A stretch of DNA of 64,000 nt from Lampris incognitus (Eukaryota > Chordata > Actinopteri > Lampriformes > Lampridae): NCBI RefSeq assembly GCF_029633865.1, contig NC_079223.1, positions 39,231,706 to 39,295,705 on the forward strand, given 5' to 3'. Below the pieces are notes generated by a model. It was not told the origin of the DNA. It ran no database searches and was given only the letters and a program-made list of their open reading frames with translations. How positions within the stretch are numbered: position 1 is the first letter of the stretch; each line of letters starts with the position of its first letter. The translations under genes and the position numbers were made by a program. This document shows positions 24,295-61,215 of the stretch, in pieces.

Positions 24295-27139
24295 TTAGTC
24301 CTCTGATTTGCCCTGGGTCTTGAAGGCCTGCTTGCGGAGGTGCGCCTCGATCTCCTCGCGGAACACAAGCATCCCCAGGTGGGAGTGGGAGGCCTCATTC
24401 ATGGCTTTGGACTGGATGCACATGCGATACTGCTCTGGGGTCAGTTCGTCCGCACACTGCTTCTCGTGCCATAGATGGAATAGACCTGACACCGGTGTCC
24501 GGATTACAATCAAGTCGCTCCGAAGATATTTTCTGTATAAGTGGACGTCCTCCACACCCCAGCCTTTGACTTCCAGGTCAAAGCCTCCTGGAGAGACAAA
24601 AAGTCAAAGGCGGGTAAACGCAATGTTACTTTTTTTCTTTTTTTTTTAATAAAGCTATGTGTGACCAATGATGTATGTGGTATGTAAGACCTTGGGTAGT
24701 AAATATGTAATGATGTAAGACCTTGGGTAGTCTTATGTGAGTATATAAATCCATTATTAAAATAATAGCTGCTTACCAATATTTAGGAAATCTGAGCGAT
24801 ACTGACATGTCATTCCAAAGCCGAAATCTCTCCAGAATCCAGCGTCCTTCTTGTGAATCTGTTTAAAAGAAAGACAAGTGAATGAGATGTAAAAGCTCTC
24901 ATTTGAAAAGCAATCCAATCAATGGATTGACCACAAACAAATTAAAGTATCAATCTTGAAGATTCTGGTTGGGTTCTTTTTTTAGCATATGCTTTCTGGA
25001 AGTCATTTTGAAACTGCTAACCAGTTTGTCCACCACAATGCTGGGACACAGCATTTGTTCCGCCTATCCTCTGGTGGACCAACCACTGCTGGGTGACCCT
25101 TGGGATTTTTAGCGGGACTGTTTCTACAGATACACTTTTGTATTTCTCCATTTTATTGCAAATGCATGGGCTTTCATCAGGGACCAATAGGCTGATTCAT
25201 CGTGTCATCTTGTTTGGCAAAAAGACCGACCACAAATTGGTTAGGGAAGAATACACAAAAGAAACATACCACAAAAAAAAAGACATCTCAACAACTAAGA
25301 TCATGATGTTCCACACTCCTTACCAACTGAAGCTCAATGGGTGGAGCCAGCTCCAAATTTCCATAGACTATTGCGGGATTATAGAGACTGAAAACCACTG
25401 GATAGAAGACTTTCTTGTCTACGAAACACAAAAGAGCCTTTCAGTACTTTAAGCTACATTGATATGACATTAAATAAAAACTCAAAGGTGGTGGGAGAGC
25501 TACAAGTTGTAAAATCCAAGGAACCTACTCGGAGAAGAGTGAAGACGGCAGGTATTGAGGAACTCCAGCGTGAAGTGGATGTCTACATCACAAAAGAACA
25601 TCAAGACATCACCACTTTTCCAGGCATGGGCGCCGATATCCAGACCCCGTCCCCTGGAAAATTCTTCATCCACTGGGATGAGTGTGTAATTGGAGAAACT
25701 CTCCTCCCTGAGGAATAAGAAGGCCATTTCATTTGAAAATGCCCACTAACACAATAGCTCGAAATAAGGCAGCTAACAGTGTGAAGGTCAAATGGCCATT
25801 TTTAAGCAAAGGAACATACCTGGACATTTTTTCCAAAGAGGACTTCACATCTTGTAAACCCTCTTGGCCGAAGTAAACCACTGTCAGATGTACTCTCCTG
25901 TCCTGCTGTACGCACACCTCTCTAAAAAAACAAAACACTGCATACTTTTTAATTTGGTCAAACACTCTTTTTGTTCAAAAATCTCAAGAAATGCAAATTG
26001 CCACAAATAATGGAAGTGGGCAAGCTCTTGTTTTACAATATAAATTTGAAGAGAAAGTCCACCGAGAAAACAATCTTAGGTAGTGAATGCCTGCAAAGCA
26101 CCACAAACAACCTCAAATTAAACTACAAGAAGATGTATTATTATTTCTCACCTGAAGTTGTGTAAAAACTGTGTGAAAGTTTCTGCCCTGCCTGCCAGCG
26201 GCACAATGATGTTGATTATGATTGCTGATGTTTCTATGGACGTGCTCCTCACTTTCATTAAAGGACCAAAAGGACGGAAAAGAGTGACATGACGGAAGCT
26301 GGTGGAATCGTCTTTTGCGAAGAAGAGCTCATAAAGTGTACCTTTGTCCCGCTCTGTCCGGTGCAGCCCTGCCAGTAAGAGACATGAAAAAAGCAGCAAC
26401 TTCAAGTGATTTTTCAAGAGACCAGACTGCATCAGTGTATCTGAATCCTATAAATGCTGGTCAACACTTGGGTGGTGTAGTGCTTACCCTCAGTGAAGTG
26501 GCCCTCTGTATAGGTTTGTCTCTGCATTGGCATGTCGTCTTCTACCCCGTCTTCCTCATCAGGGTTGTTGATGATGTCCAGCGCTGCCTCGATGACCTCC
26601 ACCAGCTCGTCCCTGCGGTCTTTACGGACAGGCTTCTCCTCTGGGTGCCGCGTCAGCCCCATCTCTAGCTGGTAAACCTTGGATGAGGTGAAACTCTCGA
26701 AGGGGATCAATGCATATTCGCTGGGCAGGCGCGCCCCCGTGCTCACCTCAGCCTTGTCGATCTGGGAGTGGAGATATTCCAGCAGATCCCCGGGCTCGTG
26801 GTCTTTGGTCTCGGCAAGGCCCTGCACCCCTGGCAGCTCCTTCTTGTCCTGCAGGAGCTTCAGCTTCTCATTCATCTCCTGCAGCTCCTGCTTGAGCTGA
26901 GCAATCTGCCGCTTGAGGCTGGTGGCACGGCTGAGGTGGCGCTCCTCCTGCTCCTGCAACAGAGCCTGGTAATACTCTTTACCATACAACTCTCCGCTCA
27001 GACCGGGCAGCACCAGGCTAACGTCAGCTGGAGGGGTGCACTCCAGCAGGTAGGCGAACAGCAGCAGCACCAGCAGCAGGAAGAGGCCCAGGAACAGCCA
27101 GCGTACCCGGCCCTGCAGTGACAACCCTCGCCTGGGCAT
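24295..27139 (-). CDS. csgalnact2: Chondroitin sulfate N-acetylgalactosaminyltransferase 2
   Basis: This Golgi type II membrane enzyme transfers GalNAc from UDP-GalNAc to start and extend chondroitin sulfate on the proteoglycan linker. Exons (-): 27139-26488, 26368-26152, 25921-25820, 25707-25529, 25418-25324, 24858-24777, 24587-24295 (TAA). They join in frame to 539 residues; human is about 542. The product has a short cytosolic [11 protein letters not shown], one membrane span (about residues 13-32), a coiled-coil stem ([20 protein letters not shown]), [13 protein letters not shown], the metal-binding DVD in FFCDVDI, and the [14 protein letters not shown] region that holds the acidic residues of beta4GalT-like domains. 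MPRRGL and the stem fit CSGALNACT2 better than CSGALNACT1, and ret next door agrees. The frame is open further upstream, but MPRRGL matches the family start. Confidence 0.96.
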
Positions 27140-27474
27140 CACGCTCGCATACAAGTTATGGGCAGCAAGCCTGCATTCCCTTCTTCTCTCCGATCTCCAC
27201 TGAGACACACTCACTCACATCATCTATCATACATATCTGGACATCATCACAGCTTGGCACAGTTTGGAAGGTCCTATACAGTTCTTATATTAGACCACAT
27301 TCCTTGAAATGACAAAACCCACAGCGGGGATGTGTGGTGGTCAAAAACTTTGCCCTTTCATGTCATTGCACTGATTGCAGATAGCTCTTTTTATGTTGAT
27401 TCTTGACTGCTATGCATCTTCTACATTGCATGAATACATTTAAGCAATGGTTGATGTCTCCAATAGATATTCAC
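27140..27474 (-). other. csgalnact2: csgalnact2 5'UTR part of first coding exon
   Basis: On the minus strand a strong acceptor (CTTTCTTTTTTTAG|GTGAATAT) ends at 27475, so the first coding exon probably starts at 27474 and carries about 335 bases of 5'UTR before the ATG at 27139. This implies at least one non-coding exon upstream. Confidence 0.55.
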
Positions 27475-28641
27475 CTAAAAAAAGAAAGAAAAGAAAACAC
27501 AAGTCAACGAAGACCGACAATCCTCTGACTTTTATATTTGTTATTTAGAGGACTTTTAAGCCTCAGATGAAACCTTGTCTTTAGCTTTCAGGTTATCTAC
27601 TATGGTACAGGTGTGATCAGTTCATAGGCAGTCATCGCACACAGCAGTTTGCAGTTAACTGGGTGGGTCCCAGTCTGTCAATGGTACTTGAGCCATTATA
27701 TAACAGCAGAACCAGCCAGCCAACGCCTGCAGTCAGCCAAACAGACAACAATTATTTCATTCAGTCAGAAACCGGGATTTTTTTTTTTACACAAATGGGA
27801 GGTGACCCATGTGTTTGAGCTCCATTAACATCTTACATGTCAAGACCATGAGGGAGAAAAATAAATGGTAAAAAACTGAGGTTCTCATTCATCACACTCA
27901 CACTAGTTATAACCGAATAGTTTTTGATAGCTTACGTCGGCTAGCAACGAAACAACAGCTCGTCCACTGGAGGAAATTGGAGGACGCGCTCTTGCTTCAT
28001 CAAGTTTTGACAAATTTACAAGATTTTCATTTTCCGTTGAGGGATTCCCACTACAAAATAAAAGCGTATAACCCGAGGAACCCGCAACGTGCGCTACAGG
28101 CAGTCAGGCGTTTTACCCGTCAAAACGACAATTCGTTATTCTGGCCTTGACGTCGAAATAAGTACTAAATTAACAATTTAAAAGTTTATATTTCCGCTCA
28201 TCATAGTTTCATTTTTCGTATGATGAAGGCGTACCATTAGAAAAATCAAAACTGCAAATAGCAAAACCCACTTTCTCACATGTATCACGAATGAACAATT
28301 CTCCAATTAGTATAGTAGCAATTTTTTCCTTGTGATATTCATCACATTGGCAGCGCAATAATATCCTGTACACATTATACAGATCCTTACATGCGGTACA
28401 TCCTGAAAGTTTCTCTTTTGCAAAAACACACTACGTTAAAAGAAACGTCCAATACACCAGTTTTAGGTCGCATTAAGTTTTAGTGCGCGATGGTGCCTTT
28501 ATTTTGAAAAATACTCGAACCAGAAGTCTTCGTGATTTTGCTGCTAACTTTACAGGAATGTTGGCACCGCTTTACCGTTTTGCTACTTTTTCCCCACAGC
28601 TTGCGTTAACAATTTCTTACATATTTCAAGTAATTACTTAC

Positions 28642-28760
28642 CTAAATCAAGTCGTCCCCATGTCCCTTAGATACATAGCGGGAAAGCACTCACACGAAAC
28701 AAACAACGGTGGCTAACCAGAGTAACGACATGCCACGGAGCAAAGAGAGAGGTGGGTACA
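28642..28760 (-). promoter_or_regulatory. csgalnact2: Candidate non-coding first exon and promoter of csgalnact2
   Basis: A strong donor on the minus strand (GATTTAG|GTAAGTAAT) ends at 28642. Just upstream is CG-containing sequence and an ETS-like CTTCCGG near 28767. With the acceptor at 27475 this would make an untranslated first exon and a ~1.2-kb intron. This is inferred from splice motifs alone; the exon's 5' edge is a guess. Confidence 0.4.
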
Positions 28761-29267
28761 TCGACTACTTCCGGTGAAAAAGTGACCAATGGTTGTTTTG
28801 TTACTCACTAACGTCATCAAGCACGCTTGATTCTGTGTTAGGGTTATCGAGTACGCCAATTCAACGAATCTGTAAAACCAAAATAGACTATTTCTGAAAG
28901 TACAGTCCAGTTGACGAGGAGGCATTCGAGCTCATTGGCTGTGCAGAAAGTCACTCCTGTTTGATCTGTTGGTGGATTGGATGTAAGTGACCGGTAAATG
29001 TCACAAAAGCGACTGCACAATGGCAACGAAGTCACTTCCACGAGTACGTTTTATTTGCAGTGACTGGAGAAGGCTGTGGCATTTTGTAGAATAGTTATCC
29101 TTGCAACGCTCATTTATGTAAACACACGGATACTGTAAACCTATGCACCTTTTGCAACAAAGAGTCTGAGTCCGTAGTGCATCTTTATTTAATGCTTGCA
29201 TAGATACTTCAGAATTTTGAGATGTCTTAGAGTCGGTTCAACTTACAAAAGAGAAATATTCTCATGT

Positions 29268-29400
29268 ATTTTGGCAATAACAACAAACGCCCCAGGAGGA
29301 GCTGGAGGGCGTTGCTGGGGAAAGGGACGTTTGGAGTGACCTACTTAGCTCCCTGCCACCGAGAGATGAGATGACAGATTTTGGCAATAACAACAAACGC
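29268..29400 (+). mobile_element. Truncated LINE 3' end between 23-bp direct repeats
   Basis: ATTTTGGCAATAACAACAAACGC (23 bp) occurs perfectly at 29268-29290 and 29378-29400. Between them are 87 bases (GGGCGTTGCTGGGGAAAGGG, GACGTTTGGAGTGACCTAC, CTGCCACCGAGAGATGAGAT) like the 3' end of common fish non-LTR retrotransposons. This looks like a severely 5'-truncated insertion with intact target-site duplication. Confidence 0.75.
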
Positions 29401-29405
29401 ATGGA

Positions 29406-29407
<2 letters not shown>

Positions 29408-29456
<49 letters not shown>
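29408..29456. repeat. (AAT)n microsatellite
   Basis: About 16 AAT units, followed by AACTTATATAGCGCTTTTCT, a short sequence common at the edge of fish repeats. The minus-strand Leu-rich frame across it is an artefact. Confidence 0.9.
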
Positions 29457-29458
<2 letters not shown>

Positions 29459-29925
29459 TAAACTTATATAGCGCTTTTCTATTATGTTGATGCAATGATT
29501 TTAATGGTCAAGTTCTAAGTTCTTTTTACACAAATGTAGAGTACTTAATGCTGCTCCCAAGTACAATATGTATTTGTTGAAGTTTGAAAACTTTATGAAG
29601 TCAGTTAAATGGATAAAGAACAAGAAAAGCATACCCTTCGTGATACACTTTAGTTTGTCATCTCATATATTGTGATCTCTGTAATGCATGTTTTTTTTCT
29701 CTGTATGTTATGTGCTAGTCTGTTGTATTTATTTTTGATATATTAAAAAATATATATACAAACGCAAATGTGTATGCTAGTCTCAGTTAGCATGTGATAT
29801 CACATCTTACCGCAGAAACAAACATACATTGAAATATGAGTAAAAACTTTTACACGGGTTGCTACATTTTTCATTCACAAACATTTTTTTGTTTTGTAGC
29901 GTTATGCTGTAATTTTTTTCAATAG

Positions 29926-29965
29926 AAAATTATCTGTGCTCCCACATCGGTGCACAGATAATTTT
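29926..29965. repeat. Perfect 14-bp inverted repeat beside the Tc1 terminus
   Basis: AAAATTATCTGTGC (29926-29939) and GCACAGATAATTTT (29952-29965) are perfect complements around a 12-base loop. The right arm ends exactly where the Tc1 terminal repeat GGGTGACAAATGAAAGG begins. Confidence 0.85.
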
Positions 29966-30513
29966 GGGTGACAAATGAAAGGAAAAACCAACATAAAGTC
30001 ACTTAGTAAGGTGTTGGTCCACCACGATCCTCCAGAACAACTTCAGTGCTCCTTGTCATGCATAAATTCTACAAGTGTCTGAACCCTACTATAGGAATGA
30101 ACACCATTCTTACAAAAGATATTCCCTCATTTGATGTTTTGATGATGGTGGTGGAGAGAACTGTCTAACATGTCGGTCCAAAATCTCCCATAGGTGTTCA
30201 GCTGGGTCGAGATCTGGTGAATGTGAAGGCCATAGCGTAGGATTTACATCATTTTCATCCTCATCAAACCATTCAGTGACCCCCCCCTGTGCCCTGTGGA
30301 TGGTGGCATTGTCATCGTGGAAGAGACCACTCCCATCAGGATAGAAATGTCTCATCATAGGATAAAGGTGATCACTCACAGTAAAGTTAAATTGATTTGC
30401 AGTGACCCTTCCCAAACCATGCCAGGAAAATGTCCCCCACAGCATAACAGAGCCCCCGGACCCCCTCACGGTAGGGGTCAAGTATTCAGGTTTTTCCTTT
30501 TATTTGTCACCCA
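29966..30513 (-). mobile_element. Internally deleted Tc1-like DNA transposon
   Basis: Terminal inverted repeats GGGTGACAAATGAAAGG (29966) and its complement CCTTTTATTTGTCACCC (ends 30513) bound a minus-strand frame (30481-30110) for the C-terminal part of a Tc1/mariner transposase. It contains GGSVMLWGTFSWHG, the second catalytic Asp region ([11 protein letters not shown]) and the third acidic residue region ([14 protein letters not shown]). The N-terminal DNA-binding half and first catalytic Asp are missing. The frame runs to a stop without obvious decay, but the copy cannot be autonomous. Confidence 0.85.
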
Positions 30514-30599
30514 TCTGTATGTAAATGTGTGTGGAGGTGATCTTACATTTTGATATACAGGCTGTGGCAACACATCTTCTCAAGAAAGACAATAAAAAC

Positions 30600-30781
<182 letters not shown>

Positions 30782-31019
30782 TACCCCCCTTCTCTCTCTC
30801 TCTGTCTATCCATCTATTTATCTAAAAAAATTGTGTATATGGTTAGGTGTAAAGCTGACGCCGCTAGTTGCATGGGCAGCATCCTTACAGCGTGTCACTT
30901 TGTTTACTGAAGATCTATTTAAACACAGAGGTTCCATACATTATTTATTTGCTACTATATCTTAAATTAACATTTGTGAAAGAACTAGAAAGGCAAATCT
31001 CTTATTTGTAAAACACAGG

Positions 31020-31665
31020 GCTGCAAGGAGTAGAGGTGATGAAGGCGTATGAGTTTAAATGCTTGGGGTCAACTGTGCAAGGTAACAGGGAGTGCAGAAG
31101 AGAGGTGAAGAAGAAAGTGCAGGCAGGGTGGAGTGGGTGGAGAAGAGTGTCAGGAGTGATTTGCGACAGAAGGGTACCAGCAAGAGTTAAAGGGAAGGTT
31201 TACAAGATGGTTGTGAGACCAGCTATGGTATATGGTTGGAGACAGTGGCACTAATGAAAAGACAGGATGTGGAGCCGGAGGTGGCAGAGTTGAAGATGCT
31301 AAGATTTTCATTGGGAGTGACGAAGAAGGACAGGATTAGGAACGAGTACATTAGAGGGACAGCTCAGGTTGGACGGCTTGGAGACAAAGCAAGAGAGGCA
31401 AGACTGAGATGGTTTGGACATGTGTGGAGGAGAGATGCTGGGTATATTGGGGGAAGGCTACTGAATATGGAGCTGCCAGGGAAGAGGAAAAGAGGAAGGC
31501 CAAAGAGGAGGTTTGTGGATGTAGTGAGGGAGGACATGCAGGTGGCTGGTGTGACAGAGGAAGATGCAGAGGACAGGAAGAGATGGAAACGGATGATCTG
31601 CTGTGGCGACTCCTAACTGGAGCAGCCAAAAGTAGTAGTAGTAGTCGTAGTTGTAGTAGTAAAGC
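31020..31665 (+). mobile_element. RTE-like LINE, 3' part of reverse-transcriptase ORF
   Basis: Two overlapping plus-strand frames (31036-31254 and 31236-31616) carry the C-terminal end of a non-LTR reverse-transcriptase ORF: FKCLGSTVQGNRECRREVKK, VKGKVYKMVVRPAMVYG, LKMLRFSLGVTKKDRIRNEY, LRWFGHVWRRDAGY and PGKRKRGRPKRRFVDVVRED. The frame change near 31240 marks a disabled copy. It ends with GCGACTCCTAACTGGAGCAG and a degenerate (GTA)n tail, as RTE-type elements often do. Upstream domains are absent, so it is 5' truncated. Confidence 0.82.
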
Positions 31666-32264
31666 ACAGGGCTGGATTTCATTAGAAGAGCGAGGATGTA
31701 AAGCAAGATGTCTTGGAAGCTCCAACTATAATCAAAATGTCATTTCAGCCACAAAAATTCACAAAAGTTCAACAGAACGTATCGGCAATGATTTTCAACT
31801 TCCGGTTTTCAGCCGAAGTAAAAGTGCGACAGAGAACAGCACAACGGAGAAACCTGAAAGGCCAGATGTGACTACTGTTTTATGAATTGAAGAACGAAAA
31901 CTAGCTGAAACTAAAGTAGAATTACAATGCAGACATGTTATCATTAGACAACAGTGGAAAAAACGAGGTGGGCGAATATACTACTGCACATTTTAAACTT
32001 TTATTGATTGCACCGTAATCAAATTATACCAAACAAAACAATGATAACACATATCATATTTTCAGACAAAGACTGCCGTTACAAGGAATAATAATATAAA
32101 AAAACAAAAACGGCGACCCTCGGTTTGACACGGGGCATGACCAAAATCCATATTGGGTCAAGTCCTTAAACTGGAGTAGCACTCACTATTCGATATTTTC
32201 TGTGTAAAAATAAGAAAGAAAGAAAGAAAGAATGACAAGGAAATGTAAAAAGATTTCTCCTGAA

Positions 32265-32318
32265 CATGTGTGTGTGTGTGTGTGTGTTTGCATGTGTACA
32301 TGTGTATGTGTGTGTGTC
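32265..32318. repeat. (TG)n-rich tract
   Basis: Interrupted TG repeat inside the predicted ret 3'UTR. Confidence 0.85.
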
Positions 32319-32898
32319 ATCTTTCTTTGGCAAGTACTGTAGTTTGAAACTTTACACGGGGGGAACACAGGTGTTGGGGGGGGGTCTACATTTTGAAGAA
32401 CACGATCCCTCTCAAGTAGAAACTTTACATTTTCAGAGCAAGTTCGGCGTTCTCCATTAATTTTTGTGTCCACGCAATCCCAGAAGTCTACAACAGGTGA
32501 TGATAAAGACGTCCCCTTTAATTCCTGGACAGGAACAAGGTCTTCACAGTCACACATTAATTAGCTATCGTAGAAGCAGCACAGGCACTTGAAAAGACGT
32601 TAACACTGACAGACAACCTTGTACAATAGTCATGCAATGATACAATTTGGTCAACATGACCTGGAGGTAATGATTAATATACCAGTGAGCTGCATGAAGC
32701 GTGGTCTATGGTAATTCCTGTCATTTTGCAGCAAAAAAAAGAAAAAGAAAAGAACCCCAGTTTAAACTTTGAACACCTGTGCAACAGAAATAAAAGGGAA
32801 CCAACTTTAGCATCACGTCTTACTATATGTACAGTTTTTGTATAGAAATATACACATCTACCAATTAGTAGCATTTTCTACAGTGCTTTTTTTTGTCT

Positions 32899-57198
<24,300 letters not shown>

Positions 57199-57958
57199 TT
57201 TCGTGAACCATAGGTGAAAGTTTGTCGGACGAAGATGCAAAAAAAAAAGAAAAAAAAAGAAAAATCCTTTCAGTGGAAAAAAAAGAAAAAGAAAAAGAAA
57301 AGAAAGATAAAGCAGTAAAAATGTGAGGCGGTATCTCCCCCCAGTGAAAGTCCTCCTCCACTAGAAGAGTCCCACGGAGCGCCTGGCGGTCTGCGGCGCG
57401 GGCTGCAGGGCGGACTGTGTTGAGGAGGAGGAGGGGGGGGGGGTTCACGTCCGCTAATATGCTGCCATGTACTCTCCGCTGCTTCCGGACCACGAGCGCA
57501 TCTACAGGACATTCAAGATAATCATTTATCCGCGCGTCGGTCGTCCCATTCACTGCCGATTTATACTTTCGTTTCGAGAAAAAAAAAACAAAAAAAAAAC
57601 AAAACAAAAAAAAACGCTCCACCGGCTCGTTTTAAAGATGCAAACACTTATGGCGCGATTACAGTAAGTCGCATCGTTGGTTTGGGGTTCACCTGATGCG
57701 CCGCTCGCTGCGAGGAGCCTTGGGATTGCTGACGTAAGGCTTTAGTCAAGCCTCTCGTTTGATAACAGGGCAGGAACACTGTGGTAGTCCACGTGACGCG
57801 ACAGGTGAACTCTGCCAAGTAGTGGTGGGTGGCAACTGGCAAGTTTCCCCCCTGAATGATGTGTCATTTTCTTGCTGATTTGCTGACCAAGTGCGACACA
57901 ACGGGCATCTGCAATGCATCCACCCAAAACTGAAGTGCCAGACGGGAATCAACAAAAA

Positions 57959-57997
57959 CGCAGTGAGACAAACTTTACTACAGTTTGTCTCACTGCG
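57959..57997. repeat. Perfect 16-bp inverted repeat upstream of ret
   Basis: CGCAGTGAGACAAACT (57959-57974) and AGTTTGTCTCACTGCG (57982-57997) are exact complements around a 7-base loop, about 760 bases upstream of the ret start codon. Confidence 0.9.
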
Positions 57998-58259
57998 TGC
58001 ATGTCCTGCTCCACCTATGTGCATAGCATGGCCAACCTGACCATGTCATTACAGTATATAGCGCCTAAGAGTGTGAGACCCACCCTATTTTGTCGTTATA
58101 ACAGCTATTCTGGGGCTTGGTTGACCCATATGGCGTTGACCTGAACGCAACACATAATGGTGAGTAATACTACAGATCAGGCATCGTCCATGTGTCCTCT
58201 CGAAATTAAGGTGCCTGATGAAATCAGCAAAATGTGGTAGGAGCAGTTCTGCTACGTCA

Positions 58260-58260
58260 T

Positions 58261-58290
<30 letters not shown>
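58260..58290. repeat. (TA)n microsatellite
   Basis: About 13 TA units followed by TATG-rich sequence. Confidence 0.9.
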
Positions 58291-58291
<1 letters not shown>

Positions 58292-61215
58292 GTATATATA
58301 TGTACACTATGTCTATATCTACTGTGTCTCATACTTGTGAGAACAACCCTATAGGCTATAGCAGAGGTAGGGAACCATGTGCCATGGGGAGCCATGTGTA
58401 AGTAAGTTTTCATTCACACCGGACTCCACGGCAGGTGACTTCCCTGACACTTCCTGTTCGGTTAAAGGTGTGCTAATCAGTGAAATCCCCTGGTGCGGGG
58501 TCCAGTCGAAAGGGAAACCCGCGTACACATGGTGCATAGTCCACTACAAAGTGTAGTTTATAGGGCTGGTCTCAGTTATGGGATATAGTATGTGCAGTAT
58601 ATAACGTGAGACCAACCCAACTAACTATGTCATTACACACGACGCTGCAGTGTCTGAAGCCCACGGGGACCTACTTCTTTCAGACTGGGTGTGTGTCAGC
58701 GGTTGAAGGCTGTGTTAAAGTGTGGGTTCTCTCTCTGACCGAGCGATTATCTTGGTTTCTGTGGAGTGATGCATTACTCTGCCCTCAGGGCAGGGCACCA
58801 GTTACTCACACAGCAATCACTCTGCAATCAATGTCTGTATGTGCAGCAAAACACTGGGGGATACTGGTTTGTGGAGGGGATGTCAGGACCTCCAAAAATC
58901 ACCAACAGCACACGCTGAACGCAAGAAATACTGGGGATGAAATTAATGACATGTGAAACCTCAGCCTTTCCCGCACAATCTGTGCCCTGTTTGGACGAAG
59001 GTTTAAATATTATCCAGCACCACGTCTCTTTAACCCCGTCATATGCCTTCAGGGTCAAAGTGAGCTGAATTGGTGAGGGCAGTACCTGCTACTCCCAAGT
59101 GTTTTCAACAAATATAAACCTAACAACATACTTCTGACCACACACCGGACTGCTTTAGTGTTTTTAGTCCCTTTTTTTCTTTTTACATTTTTTTTCATAT
59201 GATGTGAAAGTGAAAATATATTCTAATTAGATATTAAACGGTATACAATGGGTTTTGTTCCAAAAGCACAATAAAGTTACTGCAATGCAACTCAGGGGTT
59301 GAATAGTATGTATATGCTCTTTTTATCAATGTGCATACCGCTGTTTTTATTTCTTTTTTCTTTTTTTTTGAGATAGATCTGATTTTGGTTTATAGATGCC
59401 TGGGGTTTAATCTGTTGTGAAAAAGACGTTATCACTTCATCAACATTACATTATAACATCTTTATTTCTGACTCCGTTACATTGCCAGTGCAGAAGGGGG
59501 AACTTTGTTGTATGAAGAGAGGACGTTGAGGACATTACATGAAACAATAAACCAGCCTCTCTGCATGGCAGCGTGCTATCCAAGCTAAAGTTACCATACG
59601 ACAGACTACAGGTATCCTGAGACGTATGGTGAACGAAAATCAATAAAGACAAGGAAATGTGGCGGCTTTAGTCACACGACATGAGGAACCACAATGCTAT
59701 CTTAAGGATCTGCAGAATATTCCATGATACTTATACTGGAAAATCAAGGTAAAAATATGCAAAAGAATAATACCTTCTTACACCCCTCCAGTTTGAGCAC
59801 CGTTAGTTTACTCTGGTAATCCTTCTTATTACTTGCTTACAATGTTCAATTATAATGTCATTGTTGCACCTGTTGTCAGTCAGGTTGGGTAAAAATGTCA
59901 GCTTCATGTCTGAAATACAAAACTCTTGTCATTGCTGTCACAAAACACAACAGATGTCTTTAGCCCCATGTGGTAAGTCCATGTTGATTTCATTTTAGAA
60001 GAAGAAGACACTTTTCTCATCATCGTACATGCATACAGTGAAATTCATTCTCTGCATTTAACCCCCCCCCCCCCCGTGTTAGGAGCAGGGGGCATTTTCC
60101 TTCTAGCAGAGCAGGCTTGCATGTTCTCTGCAGGCAGGGAAGTTGTAGAAGCAATTACAATCTTCAGACATGTTGAAGGAGGCAGGGTCCACCTTCAGGG
60201 GGATTTGAAAAACTTCTGTTCATAAAGGCAATTACCAAAACCCCTACACCATATTACACGATGTTATTCCCGCTGCTAAAGAGCCTGTAATATGATTTCC
60301 CGGGTAAGAACAGCACAATGTTATTGCGTTTCATAATTGGGCGGTCACTCACGATGCACACACCAGCTGACCTGATCCTGGAGGACGCACCGCTATTAAA
60401 GCATGTTGAGTTATAAACTCATTTTCAGTGTGCAAAAATGTATATCCCTTACGAGAGCTTCAATTAACCAACCAAATCAAGCCATAAAATCCTACGACCC
60501 TTGTTTCGGTTACAGTGCATCCCAACTATCACGGGTCTGTTTTCTTTGTCCTGCTGTGTAGCGCTGCCTACATTATATGAATAATGACGAAAATGGTAAA
60601 GGTGAAAGCTCTCCAGCTGATGTCTGAACACCGTGGGAGCTCATTGTTGCTGTCTCCCCGATGAATTGGATGCGAGCAATTTTCCCTGATTTTCCAGCAG
60701 CACGGTTGCAAGAGGTGGTGGTCCCATTAACAACACCCCTTTGTGAGCTGTGCATCTTGACCCCCATTAAAGTACTGTCACCCGCAGAGCAGATGGTACC
60801 AACACTGACAGAGACAGAGACAGAGACACACACACATGCACACGCTCACACACACACTCAAAAACAGTGAAGGAGGAGGGGTGGCCTTGGCAACAGACCC
60901 ATAATGACTAGCCTGGTGTGTAGTGGAATCACCCAGTCTAATTTGTTAAGTACCACGTTAGTGTATTGGATTTAATCACCCTCTTCAGTGCTTAAAACAA
61001 GTGACAACTAATAAAACGCCCCTGCCGTCTTGAGCTGACAGCAGGTCAGACATCTGGTGGTCTGAATACCGACACCATTTTAGGAATTAGATTTTTTCAC
61101 TTAAAAAGTTAAGGCTGAAATTCATGATCTTTCTCATCTTTATGCATGCTCAATAATCCAGGTAAGAAAATCAAAGAAGCTTGAATCAGTTTTCCTTTTA
61201 AAAAATAGTTATTTT

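Noticed and set aside
30110-30481. Intact transposase-like frame as a domesticated host gene
   Set aside because: It lacks the N-terminal half and lies between Tc1 terminal repeats; a deleted transposon is simpler.
31409-31885. 158-residue plus-strand frame overlapping the LINE tail
   Set aside because: It is an alternative frame of the RTE-like ORF running into its trinucleotide tail.
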